Source of the DNA: Curtobacterium sp. MCPF17_002
GTDB taxonomy: Bacteria; Actinomycetota; Actinomycetes; Actinomycetales; Microbacteriaceae
Reading direction: 5' to 3'
Length of the DNA stretch: 64,000 nt
Assembly: GCF_003234115.2 (NCBI RefSeq)
Contig: NZ_CP126251.1
Location: 2,294,001 to 2,358,000, forward strand
Positions 16,989 through 24,594 of this stretch are shown one piece after another. Made by a program: the position numbers and the translations under genes. The notes beneath the pieces are model-generated. The model made no database searches. It had not been told where the DNA came from and was given only the letters and a program-made list of their open reading frames with translations. Every line of letters begins with the position of its first letter. Within the stretch, counting starts at the first letter, position 1.

Positions 16989-17660
16989 ATGGCGACTCCA
17001 GAGGAACCGATCCGACTCGCACTCGTCGACGACCACAGGATGCTCCTCGGCGCGCTGACGGAGTGGATCCGGAACGCCGCCGACGACATCACCCTCGTCG
17101 CGGCCGTCACGACGTGGCCCGAGCTCCTCACGAGCCCGGCGTTCCCGGTCGACGTGGTGCTGCTGGACCTCGACCTCAAGGACTCGATCCCGGTGTCCCT
17201 GAAGATCTCGACGCTCAAGACCGCCGGGGTGAAGACCGTCGTGATGAGCACGTACTCCGAGCCGAACGTGGTCCGTGAGGCACTCGCGTCCGGTGCCCTC
17301 GGCTACCTCGTCAAGAGCGAGGACGCCGACATGATCGTCGAGGCGATCCGCTCCGCCCAGCGCGGCGAGCAGTACGTCTCGGCCGAGCTCGACCTGGCGA
17401 TCAACAGCGGTGACGTCGGCGGCGTGCCGAAGCTCAGCGCCCAGGAGCGTCGCGTGATGGCCCTGTACGGCGGTGGCGAGCCCGTGAAGAGCGTCGCGTA
17501 CCAGCTCGGCATCTCCGAGGAGACCGCGAAGAGCTACCTCAAGCGCATCCGCGAGAAGTACCGCGTCGCCGGCTTCGACGTCGGCACGAAGGTGGCGCTG
17601 CGGAAGCGCGCCATCACCGACGGCATCATCGTGCAGGACGGCAGCCCCGTCGGCCTCTAG
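16989..17660 (+). CDS. Response regulator with LuxR-type DNA-binding domain
   Basis: 223 residues. Receiver domain about 8-125 with acidic pair DD14-15, phospho-acceptor Asp60 in LLDLDLKD, the Thr/Ser position in VMSTYS and Lys in LVKSEDAD. The C-terminal helix-turn-helix (about 145-210) reads KLSAQERRVMALYGGGEPVK, then QLGISEETAKSYLKRIREKY, which is the GerE/LuxR pattern. AAAGGA precedes the ATG. It follows the sensor kinase and its partner and is the expected output of that system. A strong bidirectional terminator lies 27 bases after the stop. Target genes cannot be deduced. Confidence 0.88.
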   Translation: MATPEEPIRLALVDDHRMLLGALTEWIRNAADDITLVAAVTTWPELLTSPAFPVDVVLLDLDLKDSIPVSLKISTLKTAGVKTVVMSTYSEPNVVREALASGALGYLVKSEDADMIVEAIRSAQRGEQYVSAELDLAINSGDVGGVPKLSAQERRVMALYGGGEPVKSVAYQLGISEETAKSYLKRIREKYRVAGFDVGTKVALRKRAITDGIIVQDGSPVGL

Positions 17661-17687
17661 GCGAGCGCGTCGCGCGCGTCTCACTCA

Positions 17688-17738
17688 GTGAGCAGAAAAG
17701 GTCGGGTCCCGCCTCGGGACCCGACCTTTTCTGCTCAC
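17688..17738. terminator. Bidirectional intrinsic terminator
   Basis: 23-bp perfect stem: 17688-17710 pairs with 17716-17738 around the loop GCCTC. The stem carries AAAA on one side and TTTT on the other, so both the response regulator transcript (plus) and the MFS transcript (minus) would meet a hairpin followed by U residues. Confidence 0.85.
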
Positions 17739-17763
17739 CATGTGCAGGAGAGCCCACGCCACA

Positions 17764-17809
17764 CCGGACTGGAGGCCCGTGGCGGCGCCGTCACGTGCCT
17801 CCAGTCCGG
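17764..17809. repeat. Family A palindrome
   Basis: Near-perfect 46-base palindrome with no loop: left arm starts CCGGACTGGAGG, right arm ends CCTCCAGTCCGG; one mismatch and one G-T pair. It lies 26 bases after the terminator above and 34 bases past the MFS stop. The outer ACTGGAGG/CCTCCAGT pair replaces the CCTGGAGG/CCTCCAGG of other copies on both sides. Confidence 0.75.
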
Positions 17810-17842
17810 CAGGCGGTGCGCTCACCGCACGCGGCACGCGCG

Positions 17843-19108
17843 TCAGACGATCGGCACCGGCGACGTGATCGGGCCGGTGCTCGGCGACGGCGACCGGAGC
17901 GCGGCACGACGGCTGCTGCGGCGCTCGGCACCGTAGCTGATCGTCGTCATGCCCACCCCGAGCAGTGCCAGGCCGATGCCGAGCCACCCGGGCGCGAGGA
18001 AGCCGAACCCGGCGGCGATGACCGCTCCGCCCAGGGCCGCGCCGAGCGAGTTGCCGATGTTGAACGCCGAGTGGTTCAGCGCGGCCGCGATCGTGCGGGC
18101 GTCACCGGCGACGTCCATCAGACGGGACTGCACCGCCGGCGGGATCGCGGACGAGGTCGCCCCGAGCAGGAACGCGCCGAGGAAGATGCCCCACACCCAC
18201 TGCGCGGTGAGGACGGTGACGAGCAGGGCCGCGATGAGCGCGAACATGCCGACGTAGATGGTGCGCTTGACGCTGTGGTCCGCCAGGTGTCCGCCGAGGA
18301 CCCCACCGACCACCATGCCGATGCCGACCACGACCAGCACGAGCGGTACGAAGGACTCCGGCAGGCCGGTGACGTTCTGCACGAGCGGGGAGATGTACGA
18401 GTACACGGCGAAGAACCCGCCGAACCCGACGGCACCGAGGCCCATCACCATCCAGACCTGCGGCACGCGGAAGGCGCGGAGCTCACGGCCGATCGTGGCG
18501 TGCTCGTCGCGGGCGCTGCGCGGGACGAAGGCCAGCACGGCGAGGAACGTCAGCGCGAAGAGCACGGCGACGACGCCGTACGCGATCCGCCAACTGGCGA
18601 CCTGTCCGACCCAGGTGATCGAGGGGACGCCGATGACGTTCGCGACCGACAGGCCGAGCAGCACCATCGCGATGCCCTTGCCGCGCTTGCCGGGGCCCAT
18701 GATGTCGCCGGCGACGATCGACGCGATGCCGAAGTACGCACCGTGCGGCAGACCGGCGACGAAGCGCGCGACGAGCACGAGGCCGAACGACGGCAGGATC
18801 GCGCTCGCGACCGTCGCCACGACGAAGCCGACGAGCAGCACGAGGATGAGGCCCTTGCGCGGGAACTTCGCGGACATCGCGGCGATCGTCGGTGCACCGA
18901 CCACGACCCCGAGCGCGTAGGCGCTGACGAGCCAGCCGGCGTGCGCGATCCCGGCGTCCGGGTCGACGCCGTACTGCTGCGGCAGGAGCGCTTCGGCGAT
19001 GTTCGGGAGCAGCCCCATCGCGACGAACTCGGTCGAACCGATGGCGAACCCGCCGAGGGCGAGGGCGATGAGCGCGAGCGCGCGACGCGCAGGCGTGAGC
19101 TGGGACAT
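17843..19108 (-). CDS. MFS transporter, DHA1 drug/sugar exporter type
   Basis: 421 residues, twelve hydrophobic segments. The opening RALALIALALGGFAIGSTEF and FVAMGLLPNIAEAL, then GAPTIAAMSAKFPRKGL (motif A), place it with AraJ/chloramphenicol-resistance/arabinose-efflux permeases of the DHA1 group, which expel drugs or sugars with proton antiport. ATG 19108 is chosen because it starts immediately before the first membrane segment; an earlier start would add an Arg/Pro-rich stretch covering repeat DNA. Substrate unknown. It has a long 5' region and is likely transcribed alone. Confidence 0.86.
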   Translation of the reverse strand: MSQLTPARRALALIALALGGFAIGSTEFVAMGLLPNIAEALLPQQYGVDPDAGIAHAGWLVSAYALGVVVGAPTIAAMSAKFPRKGLILVLLVGFVVATVASAILPSFGLVLVARFVAGLPHGAYFGIASIVAGDIMGPGKRGKGIAMVLLGLSVANVIGVPSITWVGQVASWRIAYGVVAVLFALTFLAVLAFVPRSARDEHATIGRELRAFRVPQVWMVMGLGAVGFGGFFAVYSYISPLVQNVTGLPESFVPLVLVVVGIGMVVGGVLGGHLADHSVKRTIYVGMFALIAALLVTVLTAQWVWGIFLGAFLLGATSSAIPPAVQSRLMDVAGDARTIAAALNHSAFNIGNSLGAALGGAVIAAGFGFLAPGWLGIGLALLGVGMTTISYGAERRSSRRAALRSPSPSTGPITSPVPIV

Positions 19109-19436
19109 GATGCCTGTTCTCGGACTGGAGGAGCGGGACGGGTTCCGGACGTCGGCTCGCGGTGGACGCGAGTCGGCTGGGACCGTGGGTGCGCGTGGTG
19201 GCCGCACCGTGCCTCCAGGCCCGCATCGTGTCGATGGGCCGACGCGTGGACCATGCCGACTCGTCGACCTGTCGACGTTCCGGTGTGTCGCGTGCGCGAC
19301 CACCGTCGAACGAACGGAGGACGGTCCTGGTTCAGCGGCGAACGGGGACGACCGGCCGTGTCACGCGACCGATCTCAGCAGTGTAGACCGCTCCAAAGCC
19401 CGAACGGAAGTCGGGAGACGAATCGATTCGACCGGC
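19109..19436. other. Non-coding region upstream of the MFS gene
   Basis: No gene. It holds two complementary family A arms 80 bases apart (GGACTGGAG at 19122-19130 and CTCCAGGCC at 19213-19221). Further from the MFS gene, AGTGTA at 19380-19385 is TACACT on the minus strand, a fair -10 box. AATCGATT at 19421-19428 is a short palindrome. This resembles the metY upstream region, which is also enclosed by two family A arms. Confidence 0.5.
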
Positions 19437-19616
19437 TCAGGCCGCGCGACGCTCGGGCTGCGCGGCAGGCGCGGCGACGAGCCCGGGGAGCTCGTCACGG
19501 TGGACCCACCCGGCGCCGCACTCGGTGCAGCTCGCCCAGGAGCGGTCGCCCTGCTCGTCCGTGTCGATGACGACCGTTCGAAGGTCGCAGTCGGGGCACC
19601 AGCCGTCGTGCATCAT
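19437..19616 (-). CDS. Small zinc-ribbon protein
   Basis: 59 residues. Two Cys pairs, WCPDCD and SCTECGAG, about 22 residues apart, form a zinc-ribbon-like knuckle; the rest is acidic with an Ala/Pro/Gln tail. No catalytic domain is present, so it may bind a protein or nucleic acid, but the function is unknown. The start is the first of two adjacent ATG codons (19616), with GAGGAG six bases upstream; a longer frame of 87 residues exists but has no better site. Encoded between the MFS gene and an unrelated membrane protein on the same strand. Confidence 0.6.
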   Translation of the reverse strand: MMHDGWCPDCDLRTVVIDTDEQGDRSWASCTECGAGWVHRDELPGLVAAPAAQPERRAA

Positions 19617-19738
19617 CACGCGCTCCTCGTCGTCTCGAGTACTCCTCGCAGCCACTTCGTGCGGCTCGATGCACCCCATGAGACACCCGACCACCGACAT
19701 CGGCGGGAGGCCTCCGGCGTGTCGACGGACGACGCGGC

Positions 19739-19786
19739 GGGCGGTCAGCGGCTCAGCGCGTCGGGCGGTCAGCGGCTCAGCGCGTC
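19739..19786. repeat. 24-bp tandem duplication over a stop codon
   Basis: The 24-mer starting GGGCGGTCAGCGGCTCAGCG occurs twice in a row (19739-19762 and 19763-19786). The second copy contains the last codons and stop of the membrane protein gene; the first is a spare copy downstream of it. Confidence 0.85.
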
Positions 19787-20824
19787 TGGTGCCCCGTCGG
19801 CGGAGAGCGAGGCCTGCTCGTCCTGCATGGCCGCCAGGGCACCGTTCACCTCAGCGGGCAGGTGATCGGCCGGCTGCCACGGCGTCGGGACCTGCAGCGG
19901 GATGAGCTGCGCGACGCTCGGGCGCAGGGTCGCGCCGTTCACGATCAGCTGCTCCAGTCGGTCCGCGTAGCCGACGAACGTCTCGGACGCGTGCCAGCCG
20001 TACCAGGCGCCGTGCGTGACGAGCGGGTCGTACCCCCACCGGGCGACGCGGGCGGCGCCCTCGTCCGTCACCCGACGGTCCGTGCGGGCGGCACGCATCC
20101 GGACGACACGGAGCACCGCGAACACGACACCGAGGCCGAACAGCAGCACGAGCCACACGATCGGCCCCGTGAACGGGTTCGCCGGTTCGATCGCGTCGCA
20201 GTTCGCCTGCGTCAGGACCTCACCGACGTTGCGGAGGCACTCCTCGTACGCGGCCCGCCCGTTCGAGAACGACGCCGTCAGCGCCGCGAAGCCGAGGCCG
20301 ATCAGCGGGAGCGCGAGCAGCACGAAGCTGACGATCGACAGCACCTTCAGCGGGGTCTGGCGGAGCCGCGCCGGGTGCTGCGTGAGGCGGCGCTGTTCGT
20401 CAGCGGGGGTCTGGGCACGAGCCACGCCGATCGCCCGGGCCCACGCTGCCTGCCAGGAGCGGTCACGGCCGCGGAGGAACGGGACCAGGGCCAGCGCGCG
20501 CTGCTGCCACTCGACGAACGCCGCACCCTCGGGCGTCTGCCGCCACATCGAGAACTCGTGCCGCGCGGTCTGCGCGGCCATCGCCTGCTGCAGGGCGTGC
20601 TGCTCGCGCTGCACCGCGACCTGTTCCTCGGCGCTGCGCGCGGCCCGCGCGGTGTTCGCCGCAGTGGCCACGTTCAGCATCATGCTGAGGCCGCTCGTGA
20701 CCTGGATGCTCTTGAGGGACTTCGCCGACGCCGCCTGGTCGGCGCGGATCGCCCCCATGTCCTTGCCGAACTCGTAGTTGCCGTAGACCATCAGCCCGCA
20801 CCCGTGCTTCCTGAACGTGCGCAT
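19769..20824 (-). CDS. Membrane protein of unknown function with two transmembrane segments
   Basis: 351 residues, no recognised family. Order: a soluble N-terminal region with an Ala/Gln/Glu-rich helix (about 45-90, coiled-coil-like), a Trp-rich stretch (MWRQTPEG, FVEWQQRAL, WQAAWARA), a hydrophobic segment near 160-185, a short extracytoplasmic loop with two Cys (ECLRNVG...NCDAIEP) that could form a disulfide, a second segment near 215-235, and a basic then neutral C-terminal domain of about 110 residues. ATG 20824 is used; ATG 20791 (start MVYGNYEF) is equally possible. No operon partner: the next gene upstream is 123 bases away. Confidence 0.65.
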   Translation of the reverse strand: MRTFRKHGCGLMVYGNYEFGKDMGAIRADQAASAKSLKSIQVTSGLSMMLNVATAANTARAARSAEEQVAVQREQHALQQAMAAQTARHEFSMWRQTPEGAAFVEWQQRALALVPFLRGRDRSWQAAWARAIGVARAQTPADEQRRLTQHPARLRQTPLKVLSIVSFVLLALPLIGLGFAALTASFSNGRAAYEECLRNVGEVLTQANCDAIEPANPFTGPIVWLVLLFGLGVVFAVLRVVRMRAARTDRRVTDEGAARVARWGYDPLVTHGAWYGWHASETFVGYADRLEQLIVNGATLRPSVAQLIPLQVPTPWQPADHLPAEVNGALAAMQDEQASLSADGAPDALSR

Positions 20825-20947
20825 CGCGCCCCGCGAGGACGCCCGCGGGGAAGCCCCCTGGGATGCGTCCGGATCCCCCGCTCCCGAGGCTAGGAGACCG
20901 GCACGACGCCGGACGAATCCTCAGCATCCCCAGATCGGGGCACGCCG

Positions 20948-21256
20948 TCAGTCGCCGAGCGCTGCCTCGAGCCGCTCGAGCTTGCCGTCGATCTCGCCGG
21001 TGTGGCCCGGGCGGATGTCCGCCTTGAGCACGAGCGACACCCGCGTGCCGTACTCGCCGACGGCCTCGGTGGCGCGCTTGACGACGTCCATGACCTCGTC
21101 CCACTCCCCCTCGATCTCGGTGAACATCGACGAGGTGCGGTTCGGCAGGCCGCTCTCGCGGACGATCCGCACGGCCGCCGCGACGGCGTCGTGCACGGAC
21201 GCGTCCGCGGACTGGGACGGACCACCGGACGGGGCGACGGAGAACGCGACGATCAT
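20948..21256 (-). CDS. Thiamine-binding protein, MTH1187/UPF0045 family
   Basis: 102 residues, the usual family length. Opening MIVAFSVAPSG and the segments VRIVRESGLPNRTSSMFTEI and EGEWDEVMDVVKRA are typical; related proteins bind thiamine or its precursor hydroxymethylpyrimidine in the cytoplasm. The ATG overlaps the stop of the upstream glycosyltransferase gene (ATGA), so it is translationally coupled to it although the two functions are not obviously linked. No thiamine riboswitch was seen upstream. Confidence 0.82.
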   Translation of the reverse strand: MIVAFSVAPSGGPSQSADASVHDAVAAAVRIVRESGLPNRTSSMFTEIEGEWDEVMDVVKRATEAVGEYGTRVSLVLKADIRPGHTGEIDGKLERLEAALGD

Positions 21257-22605
21257 GGCTCCATCCTGCCCCGTGCGGGCGGCGCCGGCACGGCGGACTC
21301 AGCGCCGGTGCCCGCGGTACCCGCGCTGCCCGCGGTGCCCGCGCTGCCCGCGTGGGCGGCCGCCCGCGATCGCGCCCCCGGCCCCACCCCGAGCCGCACC
21401 AGCGCGACGACGCTCCACACCAGCACCCCGACCTCGAGCGCGTTCCGGATCGTCAGCACCACGAGCACCCACGGCTGCACGGTGAGCACCTGGTCGTAGA
21501 ACCCCGGGTAGATGACCTGCGTCAGCAGCGCCATCGGCAGCGCGGCCACGGCGATCGGCAGGAAGCGCCTGGCGCTCGGCCGTCCGGCCACGAGCCCCCA
21601 CACGATCGGCACGGCGAACCACCCGATGTACTGCGGCGACCCGACCTTGTTCGTGGCGACGAGCGCGGCGACGAACAGCAGGGCGAGGAGCGGCGCGGCC
21701 TCGGTGCGGTGGGCGCCACGGCGGACCGCCCACAGCGCCAGGAGCACCCCGGCCACGACCACGACGGCCATCAGCGGCATGGACACCGCGGCCGCCGCGT
21801 GGGTACCGGCACCGGACACCTCGAAGGTCAGGATCTGCTGGTTGTAGTAGACCGCCGCTCCCGGGACGCCGGCGGCCGCGGCCCACATGAAGGGCGTCGC
21901 GACCGGTGCCTCGATCTGCAGCGCGCGGCCGGTCTGCTGGCCGACGAAGGAGAACAGGTGCGCCGCTCCCCCGTAGAGGACGTCGACGAGGACGATGAGC
22001 GCCGTGACCACGAGCGCACCGGCGAACACTCCCCGGCGGTGTCCGCGGCGGAGCAGGAGGAGCACGCCGACGAGCGCCGCGGGCCACACCTTCGTCCAGG
22101 CGCCCGCGGTGAACAGCGCGGAGGCCACGGCCGGCCGGGTGGCGACGAACGCCACGCCGACGAGGGCGAGCACGGTGGCGACGGTGTCGATCCGCCCGAG
22201 CCCGATCGGCCCGAGGGCGAGGAGGAACGCGAGCCACCACCACACGACACGCACGCCGAGCCCGCGGAAGCGCCAGAGGAACCCGCATGCGACGGCGTCG
22301 AGCACGATCATGAGCAGGAGCCACCCGGTGCCGATCGACCCGACGCCGCCGATGGCCGCGGCCGCCATGGGCACGATCGCGAGGATCGGGTACACCCAGT
22401 CGGCGTCGATCCCGACCCAGAACCGGTCGGTGCGGCCGGTCTCGATCCACCGCTTGTACGTGATCGTGACGTCGCCGAGCGGCAGGTTCGCGGAGATCGT
22501 CGTCAGGTACCAGAGCAGCGCGTGCACGGCGAGGAACGCCACGACGAAGCCGATGACCTCGAGCCATCGCGACCGCCGCTCCGTCCACCGCTCCGTCCAC
22601 TGCAC
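21253..22605 (-). CDS. Glycosyltransferase family 87 (DUF2029) membrane protein
   Basis: 450 residues with about 11-12 hydrophobic segments. The first extracytoplasmic loop after segment 1 holds LPLGDVTITYKRWIETG, with the acidic residue expected of polyprenyl-phosphate-sugar-dependent GT-C mannosyltransferases; GAWTKVWP follows the middle segments, as in DUF2029 proteins. Such enzymes add mannose to lipids or glycans at the outer membrane face. GTG 22605 is the preferred start because it precedes WTERWTERRSRW and segment 1; an ATG at 22683 would add a Gly/Pro-rich tail. The C-terminus contains a degenerate AGSAGTAGSAGTAGT repeat encoded by tandem 9-base units. Confidence 0.75.
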   Translation of the reverse strand: MQWTERWTERRSRWLEVIGFVVAFLAVHALLWYLTTISANLPLGDVTITYKRWIETGRTDRFWVGIDADWVYPILAIVPMAAAAIGGVGSIGTGWLLLMIVLDAVACGFLWRFRGLGVRVVWWWLAFLLALGPIGLGRIDTVATVLALVGVAFVATRPAVASALFTAGAWTKVWPAALVGVLLLLRRGHRRGVFAGALVVTALIVLVDVLYGGAAHLFSFVGQQTGRALQIEAPVATPFMWAAAAGVPGAAVYYNQQILTFEVSGAGTHAAAAVSMPLMAVVVVAGVLLALWAVRRGAHRTEAAPLLALLFVAALVATNKVGSPQYIGWFAVPIVWGLVAGRPSARRFLPIAVAALPMALLTQVIYPGFYDQVLTVQPWVLVVLTIRNALEVGVLVWSVVALVRLGVGPGARSRAAAHAGSAGTAGSAGTAGTGAESAVPAPPARGRMEP

Positions 22606-22703
22606 CGGACGAGCGTAGCGGGGGCCGATCCCCGTGGGGGCCGATCCCCGCGGAGCCGCGGAGTCCCAGCCTCCCCAGAGCATGACGTGTCACCGTTTCC
22701 CTC

Positions 22704-23414
22704 GTGACCTCCGACACCCCGCGCAAGCGCCGCAAGGCCGTCATCTGGATCTCCGTCATCGCCGCCGTCGTCGTGCTCGGCGTCGTCGCGGCGGTGGTCG
22801 GCACGAACCTCTACACGAGCAGCGAGAACGCGAAGGCGTCGGCCACGCCGTCCGTCGCCGCGAGCCGCGCACCCTCCACGATCGACGACGCCGACCTGTC
22901 CGGCGAGTGGACCGTCGGCGGGGACTCGGAGGCCGGGTACCGCGTCCACGAGGTCCTCAACGGCTCCGACGTCACGGTCACCGGACGCACCGACAGCGTC
23001 ACGGGCAGCGCGACGGTCGACGGCACGGCCATCACGAAGGCCACGATCACGGTGCAGGTCGCCGACATCGCCACCGACTCGGCCCAGCGCGACTCGTACT
23101 TCCGCGACTCGGCGATGGACGCTGCGGCCTTCCCGACGGCGACGTTCACGCTCACCGAGCCCATCGCCGACGCCGTCCCGAGCGGTACCGGCACGACGAA
23201 GGTCGAGGCGACCGGCAACCTCACCCTCCACGGCGTGACGAAGCCGGTCACCGCGACGCTCGAGGTCGGCCTCAACGGCGACGGCGTCGACATCTCGGGC
23301 TCGATCCCGGTCACGTTCTCGGACTACGACGTGCAGGCCCCGAGCCTCGGCTTCGTGAAGGTCGACGACTCCGGCGCCGTCGAGTTCCTCGTGCACGCGA
23401 CGCCCGCCTCGTAG
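22704..23414 (+). CDS. YceI family protein, membrane-anchored
   Basis: 236 residues. Lys/Arg-rich start, one hydrophobic anchor (about residues 12-33), a Ser/Ala linker, then a YceI lipocalin-like beta-barrel from about residue 60: LSGEWTVGG, SVTGSATVDG, RDSYFRDSAMDAAAFPTATF in pieces, LTLHGVTKPV and the closing VEFLVHA. YceI proteins bind long isoprenoid or fatty molecules in the cell envelope; the physiological role is uncertain. GTG 22704 lacks a ribosome site and may be leaderless. Divergent from the GT87 gene; the two share a 98-base promoter region. A degenerate family A palindrome follows the stop. Confidence 0.83.
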   Translation: MTSDTPRKRRKAVIWISVIAAVVVLGVVAAVVGTNLYTSSENAKASATPSVAASRAPSTIDDADLSGEWTVGGDSEAGYRVHEVLNGSDVTVTGRTDSVTGSATVDGTAITKATITVQVADIATDSAQRDSYFRDSAMDAAAFPTATFTLTEPIADAVPSGTGTTKVEATGNLTLHGVTKPVTATLEVGLNGDGVDISGSIPVTFSDYDVQAPSLGFVKVDDSGAVEFLVHATPAS

Positions 23415-23458
23415 CGGCGACCGCGGGGCGGCCGCGTCCGCAGCGTTCCCATCTGCGG

Positions 23459-23494
23459 GCCTGGAGGCGCGTGCCGACCCCGCCCCGCGCCTCC
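23459..23494. repeat. Degenerate family A palindrome after the YceI gene
   Basis: GGAGGCGCG (23463-23471) pairs with CGCGCCTCC (23486-23494) around a 14-base loop. The outer base pairs have decayed (CCTGGAGG against CCTCCTGTCC). Likely terminator of the YceI transcript. Confidence 0.55.
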
Positions 23495-23526
23495 TGTCCG
23501 CGTCTCGTCGCGTCCACCCGCCCGCC

Positions 23527-23735
23527 GCACCGTGCGAGGTCCGCACCGTGCGTCCGTCGCACCGTGCGAGGTCGCACCGTGCGGCTGTCGCATCATGCAC
23601 GCGCACCCTGCGACACCGCACTCGTCGATCGACTCGTGCGATGTCGATCCATGCACGCGCAGCCGCTGCGCGTGCATGTTTCGACGAAGCACTCGTCGAT
23701 CGACCGGTGGGAGGTCGCACCATGCACACGCACCT
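23527..23735. repeat. Family B palindrome cluster overlapping the nnrD 3' end
   Basis: Two units centred on GTCGATCGAC (23624-23633 and 23695-23704). The first is a 36-base imperfect palindrome (23611-23646). Flanks contain CATGCACGCGCA or its complement TGCGCGTGCATG. Before them, the 15-mer GCACCGTGCGAGGTC occurs at 23527 and 23559. The same elements recur at 49.5-49.7 and 50.36-50.48 kb. About two thirds of the cluster is translated as the C-terminal tail of the nnrD product. Confidence 0.75.
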
Positions 23736-24570
23736 TCCGGCCCCGCGTCTGCAACGAGCGACACCGTCCTTGTCGTACGACGTCCGCACGCCGCGCCCCG
23801 CGCCCGCGCCGCGCCGCGACCCCGTGCACCACCGCGGCCGCCGCAGCGAGGTGCGCCAGGTCGGACGGCGTCAGCGATGAACCGGACGCCTCTGCAGCCC
23901 CCTGCCGCGCCGCGACGAGCGCCCCGAGCACTCCGCCCAGGACGTCCCCGGCCCCGGCGGCCGCGAGCCACGGCGTCGCCGACGACGCCACGAGCCGCAC
24001 CGCTCCGTCGGGGGTCGCCACGTGCGTCGCCGACCCCTTGAGGAGCACGACGCTCCCGGTCTGCGACGCCGCACGCACGGCGGCCGCGCCGGGGTCCTGC
24101 TCGATGGACTCCCGCGACTCGCTCAACACGCCGGCGAGCTCCCCCGCGTGCGGCGTCAGCACCGCGAGCGGCCCGAGGTCGACGAGCGGGATCGCCCCGG
24201 CGTCCACCACCACCGGCACCCCGTCGTCGGAGGCGTGCCGGAACCCCTCCGCGGTGACGTCGTCCAACGCGGCGAGCGACCCCGCCGAGATCCCGGACCC
24301 GACGAGCCAGGCCTGCACCCGCCCGACCCCGGAGACCACCTCGGGCCGCCGGGTGAGCACGTGGTCGGTCGCCCGTGACGGCCCGACGTACCGGACCATC
24401 CCGACGCCGGTGTGCACGGCGGCGTCGACGCCCATCACGGCGGCGCCCGGGTACTGGTCGGAGCCGGTCGCGACGCCGAGCACCCCGCGGCGGTACTTCG
24501 TGGAGTCGCCGTGCGGGGCGGTGGTCCAGGCGGCGGCGTCGGTCGGGGAGAAGGGGACGAAGTCGGTCAC
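23593..24570 (-). CDS. nnrD: ADP-dependent NAD(P)H-hydrate dehydratase, with repeat-encoded tail
   Basis: 325 residues. Repairs damaged NAD(P)H by dehydrating the S-hydrate, using ADP. Domain motifs of the ribokinase-like CARKD fold: YRRGVLGVATGSDQYPGAA, VVVDAGAIPLV, LTPHAGELAGVL, VLLKGSATHVATPDG and the nucleotide site WLAAAGAGDVLGGVLGALVA. The domain ends near residue 270; the last 50 or so residues (rich in Arg, Ser, Thr, Cys) are read from the family B repeats and have no counterpart in the family. There is no NnrE epimerase domain fused to it. GTG 24570 is seven bases after a TAACGT box (leaderless) and only 24 bases from the divergent HAD gene. Confidence 0.85.
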   Translation of the reverse strand: MTDFVPFSPTDAAAWTTAPHGDSTKYRRGVLGVATGSDQYPGAAVMGVDAAVHTGVGMVRYVGPSRATDHVLTRRPEVVSGVGRVQAWLVGSGISAGSLAALDDVTAEGFRHASDDGVPVVVDAGAIPLVDLGPLAVLTPHAGELAGVLSESRESIEQDPGAAAVRAASQTGSVVLLKGSATHVATPDGAVRLVASSATPWLAAAGAGDVLGGVLGALVAARQGAAEASGSSLTPSDLAHLAAAAAVVHGVAARRGRGARRADVVRQGRCRSLQTRGRKVRVHGATSHRSIDECFVETCTRSGCACMDRHRTSRSTSAVSQGARA

Positions 24571-24594
24571 GCACGCCACGTTACGGTGGAGCCC
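24571..24594. promoter_or_regulatory. 24-base divergent leaderless promoter pair (nnrD / HAD)
   Basis: TAACGT on the minus strand (24578-24583) is seven bases before the nnrD GTG, and TACGGT on the plus strand (24582-24587) is seven bases before the HAD ATG. The two -10 boxes overlap by two bases, so each -35 region would lie in the coding sequence of the opposite gene. Confidence 0.6.
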
